Positions 56,841 to 64,000 of a DNA stretch of 64,000 nt are shown piece after piece. The position numbers and the translations under genes were made by a program. Numbering within the stretch: the stretch's first letter is position 1; every line of letters starts with the position of its first letter. The stretch comes from Boesenbergia rotunda (Eukaryota > Streptophyta > Magnoliopsida > Zingiberales > Zingiberaceae). The stretch spans positions 773,740 to 837,739 of the forward strand of contig JAGFNQ010005241.1 in NCBI GenBank assembly GCA_024364735.1, given 5' to 3'. A model generated the notes under the pieces. The model searched no databases and was not told the DNA's origin. It saw only the letters and a program-made list of their open reading frames with translations.

Positions 56841-57319
56841 CCCAAATCAACAAAGATGTGATAGGTTGTTGGATAACCATACGAACACATGTGAAAAAGA
56901 TTGAGCAAGATATAGCAATCGCATGCATCATACGAACATGAAATAACAACTCACAAAGTATGTCATAACATTCATATGTATCAAGTCGACATGGCATTAT
57001 AAGCATGAACATGGCGAAGTGGCAAACATTCAGATAAAACTCATTTAAACAACATAGCATCAACAAGAAGCATAATCATGGCAATCCATAAAATACCCAG
57101 ATAAAACACAAGATGCAATACACATGCATCACAGTCAAAATCCGCGTGGCACAAGACTACAATAGGCAAGTCAAGGGGCATACAGCCTTAGAGTCATACA
57201 AGGCAAGAGATCATCAATCGTCAGCGGCATCATCGTCGGAATCATCGATATATATGATATCCCCGGGTGAAGGGCCACTGGGGGACGCACCATCAGGAAA
57301 TGTATGATGATACCACTCT

Positions 57320-58840
57320 TCATACCATCTGGAGTGAGCTCATCTCCGAGACATCAGATGCTAGGACATCAAGACGGCGATCAAAAGACTGAAACTCGGA
57401 GCGGACCTCTCGTCGCCAGAGCTCGAAAATGTGTAACTCATGCACCATCATCCGCTCTATCTCCGCAACCTGCCAGCGTAGATCAGGTGCCCACTCATCA
57501 TAATCTGCAGTAGTAACTGGTGGCCCCTGGTCATGAGCTGCTCTCGGGAGTTCCCCCTCACGTCTGCGATTCTTCCACCTCAACCCCTGGGGCCCGAGGA
57601 CAATGCCGGATTGAGCAAGCATGCGACGATCCAGACGGCAGTCCTGTCGAATCATGGGCACAATGCGGCCCTGTGAAACGTCGATGCCAACCGACTCCAG
57701 CCAGGCAGTGATGATATGGCCGAATGGCATGTAGACTGACTGGGTGGATGACATGCAGTGGACGATGATGGAGAAATAGACGGAGGCCACTGGATCAAAA
57801 TCTAACTGCTGATGCATCCCGTAGAGCATCAAGCAGTGGGAAGGACGAATCACATCCAGATGCTTCGAAGTAGTAGGTAGAAGACAATTAGTGATGATTT
57901 TGAACAGAACATAGTCAACAGGGGAAAGTCGAAGAGCAGGAAATGTGGGAAAATCACTGGTGCTCTCACCGGAATCCCGTGGCCTGGGATGGCCTAGAAA
58001 GTACTCGTAGATGGAATCAGGGGTTACTCCATCGAAGGGAAACAGAAGAGGATTAGGATGATAAGGGCAGAGAAAGAAATCATTGTCGGACCGGCGACAG
58101 CCGAGAAAATCGGTAAAAATGGACTGATTAAAATCAAGGTCAACACTGGCGACACGAGTCCTCCACCCCGTTCCCTCCCCACTTATCATGTTATTATAGA
58201 ATTCAGAGACCAAGTCAAGATTGATCGGCCTCTCAAGAAAAAGAATGGATTGAAGATTGTAATATGTGATAATTTGTCGAATGGTCGGGCAATGTTCATA
58301 GATAAAAGATTGGTCTATAGTTCTACATGACATTAATTTGAAATTGTGCCATAGATATTTTAGAGCAAGACCAGTACTTTGAAATCTTGTATGTGGAGGT
58401 GGTGGAGGCCTTGGAGAAGGTGTAGATATTGAAGGGCCTCTTCCCATTGAGCTGCCCTCTATTGGGTTCCTTGCCCTTGGAAGATTTTCTAAAGATTGGG
58501 ATTTAAGAGTTGATCACATAAGCATGATTTAATCAAGGAAGTGGTCACACACGGTTTAAATCGATTGATCAAGATGTACATAAGTTGAATCATAAATTCA
58601 AGAATTGATCATCAAAGGATAAGACCCAATCATAGGTAGACATTAGAACAAGATCAACAGCAGAATAATAATGAGGTGAAAAATCGATTTGATCATTTGG
58701 GGAGAAAGTGAGGTCACGGCAAAAACAAGAGGGTCACACCACCACACCAAGAACAACTCCAAACCATGATTAGCCTCAAAACACAATTTTATGAACTGAT
58801 TTGCAAGAAAATTGAAGCCAAAAACTCACTTTGGTGCCAT
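57320..58840 (-). pseudogene. SIRE-C accessory ORF after pol, spliced, plant-transposon-protein-like
   Basis: The main frame gives 375 codons from 58447 to 57320. It reads upstream in frame to an acceptor AG at 58490-58489. An 11-base first exon (ATGGCACCAAA, 58840-58830) with donor GTGAGT precedes a 341-bp intron. Spliced, the protein would start MAPKKSSKGKEP, but one extra base in the CCCAA run near 58460-58466 then shifts it out of the main frame, so this copy is broken. Residues about 60-250 (LVSEFYNNMISGEGTGWRTR, VDLDFNQSIFTDFLG, VDYVLFKIITNCLLP) resemble the putative plant transposon protein domain that also occurs in plant retroelement accessory ORFs. I have no confident function. No membrane segment or signal peptide is evident, unlike the env-like proteins of SIRE1. 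The C-terminal 60 residues look coiled coil. Confidence 0.6.
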
Positions 58841-60038
58841 TAGAAGAGTTCTTGAGTCGCAAAGGGAAAAATGCTTGCGCAGGAGAGGTTCTCGGCGCAA
58901 GATAGAAACGCAGAGGACTTGGAGCAAATCGAGAACTTGCTGGGAGCAAGAAAACGCCCGTTGAAGCCTTCGCGAGCACGCACGCGAAAGAGGGAGACGA
59001 AAGCACTGGAGAGCTCTCGCACGAGAAGAGGCGCAAGCAATGGGGGTTCGGCGCTAGGGCTTTGGAAGAATAGGGTTTTTCTGAAGTTAATCGGTTGGTG
59101 GATCGGTCCACCAATCGCAATTTAATGCGTTTAAACGGATCACCGTTCGATCTGATAGCGCCCAGACCGATCAGGCTATAGCCTGATCGGACTGACCTGG
59201 GCCTGATCGGTCGGGAGACCGATCAGGCGCGCTCCTGATCGATCGGTTGATCGATCAGGACACGATCAGTAGGATCCGGAGAAAAAATCTGAGCTCCCTG
59301 ATCGGTCTGTGGACCGATCATCATAGGGTGCCAGATCGGTCCGGGGACCGATCCAGGCTAGCTCAGTACACTTAGTCAAATTTTTGGAAGGTCACTGCTT
59401 GCCTCGCTGATCGGTCTGTGGACCGATCACCACAGGAAGGAGCCAGATCGATTCGGGGACCAATCAGCCCTATGCCTGATCGGTCCGGTGACCGATCAGG
59501 GTTCCTGAAATTCCCAGATTCGATCTGAAATATTCAGTTTCAGATTTTCTGAAACTTTCCAATGAGATCTGATGAAGTTTATCGAACTTGGACATGATCT
59601 CATGATTAAAATTGATTCCTAAACGAGAATCAAAAGTCCTTATAGGTTCAACAATTACTTTGATCCATCCAAATGGAGTCAAACTCAATCAACAATCATT
59701 CAAGCAATTTCAACAAAGTTTTATATCAAATTCAGGTTTCCAATCAAGTTTCCTTGATTGGAATGTCCAAGTATGTTCATGGAGCCATATACACATATGT
59801 TATGCAATGGTTTTCCCCATACTTGGTCACCGAAGTGATTATTATCTCCTCAACTTAATTTCTCAAGGGATGCATTGACATTTTGAGAAATTTAGTTGAT
59901 CCTAACATCTCACCCCATATCTAGCAAACAAAAACGTTTTGGTAAACCTTATAGTTTGTGTGAGATGTTCCCAAAGTTACCCAATTGTTTCCCAACAATT
60001 TCGAAATAATCACAAAGGGTTTAAAAACATTTTGAAAT
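58841..60038 (-). other. Spacer between pol and accessory ORF with a palindrome array
   Basis: Just upstream of exon 1 (58841-59100) is a CT- and GC-rich leader-like stretch. The 114-codon frame at 58776-59120 reads across it and is probably not a protein. 59103-59512 carries GATCGGTC palindromes like those of the LTR. 59513-60038 is AT-rich without ORFs. Confidence 0.55.
59103..59512 (-). repeat. Internal GATCGGTC palindrome array
   Basis: About seven units, for example GATCGGTC-TGTG-GACCGATC and CCTGATCGG with paired CCGATCAGG. Loops differ from the LTR arrays (TGTG, CGGG, CGGT). It lies between RNase H and the accessory ORF. Confidence 0.75.
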
Positions 60039-61514
60039 TCATGAAGCACGACACATTTCCAACTCCCGTCTTAGGAAACTAAATTCATTTTCGGGAAGTG
60101 GTTTAGTGAAAATGTTGGCTAGGTTTGATTTGGACTCTACATGAGAGAGTACAATATCTCGCCTAGCTACATGATCTCTAATGAAGTGGTGACGCACCTC
60201 AATATGTTTGATCCTAGAATGATGAATTGGATTCTTGGTTAAGTTAATTGTGCTTATATTATCACATAACACTTGCACACCCTTGTAACTCAATCCATAG
60301 TCCTCTAAAGTATGTATCATCCACAACAATTGTGATACACTATCTCCCATGGCGATATATTCTGCCTTGGTCGGGGATAGAGCAACACAATGTTGCTTCT
60401 GACTTGACCAACTTACTAAGGACGAACCTAAGAATTGGCAACCCACACTTGTGCTTTTCCGGTCCAACTTACATCCAGCGTAGTCGGAATCCGTATAGCC
60501 AATTAAATCAAATGATTCGGTACGGGGGTACCATAGATCGACTCCAATTGTGCCCTTGAGATATCTCAAAATTCGCTTAACAGCGATTAAGTGAGATTCC
60601 TTGGCACAAACTTGATACCTAGCGCACATACCCACAGCAAATAGAATGTCTGGTCGGCTGGCTGTGAGGTATAGCAAACTACCTATCATGCTTCGATATT
60701 GAGTTAAGTCAACGGGTTTACCACTCTCATCATTGTCTAATCTTGTGTTTGTAGCCATGGGAGTGGTTACCTCCTTTGAATCACTCATGTTAAATTTTCG
60801 AAGCATTTCTTGTGTGTATTTTGATTGGTACACATGGATACCATCACGAGTTTGCTTGATTTCAAGTCCAAGGAAGAAAGTCAACTCTCCCACTAGACTC
60901 ATTTCAAATTCACTCTCCATGTGTCCAATGAACTCATTTAAGTAGCCCCTATTGTTTGAGCCACAAATTATGTCATCCACATAAACTTGGGCTACAAAAA
61001 TGTTGTCACCATCTCTCCGTAGAAATAGTGTAGGGTCTATTTAGCCTCTAACGAAGCCCTTCTCGATTAGGAATGTTGACAACCGCTCATACCAAGCTCG
61101 GGGTGCTTGTTTAAGGCCATGAAGTGCCTTTTTGAGTTTGAACACGTGGTTTAGAAATTCGGAACTCTCAAACCCCGGTGGTTATTCGACATAAACCTCT
61201 TCCTTAATTAGACCATTTAGAAAGGCCGATTTGACATCCATTTGGTATAATTTGAAGCCACGATGTGTTGCAAATGCAAGCATCAATCGAATGGACTCTA
61301 ATCGTGCCACGGGAGCATAGGTCTCATCATAATCAAGGCCTTCAACTTGACTAGAGCCCTTGGCTACCAAGCGTGCCTTGTTTCTAATGATTTCTCCCTT
61401 ATGGTTCAATTTGTTTTTGAAGACCCATTTGGTTCCAATAATGGTGGTCTTCTTAGGTCTAGGGACTAAGTCCCAAACATGACTTCTCTCGAATTGACCT
61501 AGTTCATCTTGCAT
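60039..61514 (-). pseudogene. pol: SIRE-C reverse transcriptase and RNase H, broken
   Basis: From 61514: WDLVPRPKKTTIIGTKWVFKNK, KARLVAKGSSQVEGLDYDE, YQMDVKSAFLNG, then a stop just after EEVYVE (about 61180) and another before IDPTLF (about 61040). RT continues with VDDIICGSNN, close to the YVDD box (the Tyr-Val precede it), at 60980. RNase H follows with GYTDSDYAGCKLD, TKAEYIAMGD and LCDNISTINL, ending ENEFSFLRRELEMCRAS at the stop near 60039. Catalytic residues are present, and only the two stops damage it. Confidence 0.88.
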
Positions 61515-61523
61515 TGCAATGAT

Positions 61524-63225
61524 CTAATCGGGATCACTTAATGCTTCATCAATTTTCTTAGGTTCAATTTCGAAAATTAGGGCAACTTCATTAACCTCAT
61601 TCCGGAAGAATGATCTAGTTCTAACCCCATGATGGATGTCTCCAACAATTTGGTCTTGGGGATGACTAGAGGCTAATCTAGCTTGCCTAGGAGTTGGTGG
61701 TGCTTCTTGAACGGATTCACTAGGCACAAGTTCAGCCTCAGGATCCAGATGATTAATGGGTTGTCTAGGTTCACCGTCATCAGACTCATCACCATCAACA
61801 ACACTTGGAGTTTCTTCAAACTTAGTTTCCTAAGTTCGAGTTGAACTCCTTCCTACATTTTCTGATTGGTCACTTGATTTTAGAATTTCTTCAAAGACTA
61901 CATCAGAAGACTCTTCAACTAATTTAGATTTCTTGTTGTAGACTCGGTAGGCTTTACTAATGAGGGAGTACCCGACTAGTATCCCTTCATCAGCCTTTGC
62001 CGTGAACTTTCCAAGATGATCCTTGGTGTTTAGAATGAGCACCTTACAACCAAACACCCTAAGGTGTTTAACCGTAGGTGGTTTTCCAAACCAAAGTTCA
62101 TGAGGAGTCTTCCCTAAAAACCTATGAATGAGGACTCGGTTTTGCACATAGCAAGCTGTATTTACAGCTTCAGCCCATAAATAACTCGGGAGTGAGTACT
62201 CATTAAGCATGTTTCGTGCAGCCTCTTGTAGAACACGGTTCTTCCTCTCTACAACACCATTTTGTTGTGGTGTTCTAGGAGTAGAGAACTCATGCTTATA
62301 ACCTCTATATTGACAAAATTCTAAAAACCTTTGGTTTTGAAATTCACCTCCATGATCACTTCTAATTGTCATAATTGTTAATGATCTTTCATTTTCAACT
62401 CTTCTACAAAAAGAAATGAAAACATCTAAGGTTTGGTTCTTATATTTTAAAAAGTAAGTCCATGTATACCTAGTAAAATCATCAATGATAATAAAGCAAT
62501 ATCTACTTCCATTCAATGATATGGTGGTACTACAATCAAAAAGATTCATATGAAGTAAATCTAATGCATTGGAGGTACTTACAGCGCTTTTACCTTTATG
62601 TGCAGATTTTGTTTGCTTACCCATTTGACATACATCACAAAGTTTATCTTTCTCATACTTGATGCTCAATAAGCCACGAACTAACCCTTTGTTGGCCAAC
62701 TTCCGGATGTTCTTCATGTTCACATGTGCTAGCCTCCGGTGCCAAAGGGTGGACTCTTCTTCTTTTGACATGAGACACTTAGCAGAAATATTAGTAGCAC
62801 TTTTAAAAGAAACTTGATAAATATTGTCTACTCTTGCTCCTACTAGTACCGTATCCAAGGTGTCATTTTGTCTAACTAGACATTGACTTGGTTGGAAGAC
62901 AATTGTGTAACCCGTGTTACACAATTGACTCACACTTAGGAGATTAAATTTCATCCCCTTGACTAGAAGGACATTTGAAATTCTAAGACATTCGGATATT
63001 TGAATGTCTCCTATTCCTATGACCTTAAGACTACCATTGTTACCAAATGATACATTACCTCTACTTTTCTTGTGAAGTGTGGTAAACAATGATCTATCCC
63101 CGGTCATGTGTTTGGAGCATCCACTATCAACGAACCAGGTTGATAGATGCTCCCCCTCAATCATAACCTATACAATTCGGAAAATGAAAGTTTTAGGTAC
63201 CCAAACCTTGGGACCTAAAGCATCA
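61524..63225 (-). pseudogene. pol: SIRE-C protease and integrase, broken
   Basis: The frame begins after a TAG near 63171. Protease shows FVDSGCSKHMTGD and VSFGNNGSLKVIGIGDI. The GAG-pre-integrase block HRRLAHVNMKNIRKL, zinc site (CDVCQMGK) and integrase core (FIIIDDFTRYTWTYF, IRSDHGGEFQN, PQQNGVVERKNRVLQE) follow. GKFTAKADEGILVGYS closes it. A stop near 61829 and a frame change lead into a linker (61727-61524). Upstream, a frameshift near 63250 separates it from gag. Confidence 0.88.
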
Positions 63226-63226
63226 A

Positions 63227-64000
63227 CTAAATATGACTTAGGCACTCATGCCTTGACAACTTTCTTTGAGTCTTGGGTGTTCTAGATTGTCTCATATCAG
63301 TCCTAGACATGAGAGACACAAATGAGGGTTCTTTGGGTCGGTAACCGATACCAGCCCTATTGTAAACTGCCCTTTGGGCATTTAGGATCATGTCTAGGGT
63401 CTTAGAGCTAGTTGAGAACTTTCCAAGAATATTCTTGAGCTTCTCAACTTCACTCTTCAATGATTGGTTTTCCTCTACTAGCAATTCATCATGCAAATCA
63501 TTGACTTCCTCAACCTTAGAGGATTTCAAATTTTCAATTTCAAGTTTCAATGATTTAATTTCATCTTCTAACAATTCAACATATAAATCATCAATGTTAT
63601 CATCCCTAGATGCTTTCAATTGATCAATTTCTAATTGCAATACTTTAACTTTATTTTTGGACTTCTTCAACATTCTAGTTAAGCATGCAATAGCTCTATA
63701 ACACTTTTCAAGTTCGGGAGAAGTTACCTCTTCATCATCTGAAGATGATGAAGTCGCGTTTGAGGAACTTGAAGACTCATCACTGCTCTCCTCTCCAAGA
63801 GCCATAAGTGCCACATGCCTTGTGCTTTTCTCCTCCTTCTTTTCATCGGATGAGCTTGAGGATGACTCATCCCAAGTGGCCTTCAAAGCCTTCTTTTTCT
63901 TCTTGATTCTTTCTTCTTTCTTTTGGATTTCTCCTCCTTCTTCTTAGCTTTGGACATTCATTCTTGAAATGCCCTTTCCTACCACACTCAAAGCAAGATG
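63227..64000 (-). pseudogene. gag: SIRE-C gag, C-terminal part (runs off the window)
   Basis: An open frame from the window edge gives the zinc knuckle CFECGRKGHFKNEC at about 63955-63996, a lysine/arginine-rich stretch and KATWDESSS. A serine/acidic segment follows, then a long coiled coil (leucine-rich, about 63420-63680). The end is LDMILNAQRAVYNRAGIGY, which matches the SIRE-N gag end in layout. The upstream capsid part is outside. A frameshift near 63250 cuts the link to protease. Confidence 0.85.

Larger units (their letters stand above)
54563..64000 (-). mobile_element. SIRE-C: SIRE/Maximus-like copia (5' part beyond the window)
   Basis: The 3' LTR is at 54563-56624. Several purine tracts come next, then an accessory ORF, RNase H, RT, integrase, protease and the end of gag, which continues past 64000. 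The gene order, coiled-coil gag, multiple purine tracts and an ORF after RNase H are SIRE features. It sits in the Copia-B LTR. Stops and a frameshift break pol. Confidence 0.88.

Noticed and set aside
57320..58840. Accessory ORF as an envelope gene of a retrovirus
   Set aside because: No signal peptide, membrane segment or cleavage site is visible; it resembles a plant transposon protein domain.
58776..59120. 114-codon minus-strand ORF before the accessory gene
   Set aside because: It reads across the leader, first exon and into the intron in another frame; no domain.
1..64000. tRNA or rRNA genes
   Set aside because: Only short primer-site matches to tRNA ends were seen; none extends to a full cloverleaf.

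Overview
The window looks like repeat-rich intergenic DNA of a large flowering-plant nuclear genome. It holds Ty1/copia and Ty3/gypsy LTR retrotransposons, a plant L1-type LINE, a PIF/Harbinger DNA transposon with a plant Myb-like partner gene, and hAT, Mutator, Tourist and CACTA ends. My impression is a monocot, perhaps the ginger/banana order, but that rests on the look of the repeats and is weak. I see no convincing host gene, tRNA, rRNA or CRISPR array.

Layout. 1-3025 and 9832-10341 are the two halves of an Athila-like gypsy element (tRNA-Asp primer site, gag, protease). It is split by a complete but non-autonomous SIRE-like copia element, 'SIRE-N' (3026-9826, target-site duplication CAGAC). 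10342-16629 is AT-rich and holds three MITEs (hAT 11680-12129, Tourist 13319-13531, Mutator 14525-14896), microsatellites and fragments of an unnamed dispersed repeat. 16630-25591 is a minus-strand L1 LINE with a 12-bp target-site duplication; two solo LTRs (19644-21755 and 21970-22966) sit inside its endonuclease part. 27041-27525 is a gypsy gag remnant. 27526-42923 is a 15.4-kb PIF/Harbinger transposon (TSD TAA) with a DDE transposase and a Myb/SANT-like gene. A copia element, 'Copia-A' (30420-38622, TSD GTATG), has landed in the last codons of its transposase. 42930-43886 is an LTR remnant and 43950-45290 a minus-strand Tat-lineage pol remnant. 45294-45520 is the first part of an LTR cut by 'Copia-B' (from 45521), a Tork/Angela-like copia element. 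Copia-B's right LTR is in turn cut at 54562 by 'SIRE-C', a minus-strand SIRE/Maximus-like element that runs off the window at 64000.

Most striking observations. (1) The U3 parts of several LTRs are packed with arrays of short hairpins. Their stems differ from unit to unit but stay complementary, while the loops are conserved; this looks like selection on RNA or DNA structure. (2) Copia-A has an intact extra ORF upstream of gag: a helical, gag-like N-terminal region, a long acidic repeat and a C-terminal membrane segment. (3) SIRE-C has an accessory ORF in the env-like position downstream of pol, apparently with its own small first exon and a 341-bp intron, preceded by another hairpin array.

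Nearly all element genes are broken by stops, frameshifts or insertions. The best preserved are Copia-A (two stop codons in gag-pol, near-identical LTRs) and the Myb-like gene of the Harbinger element.
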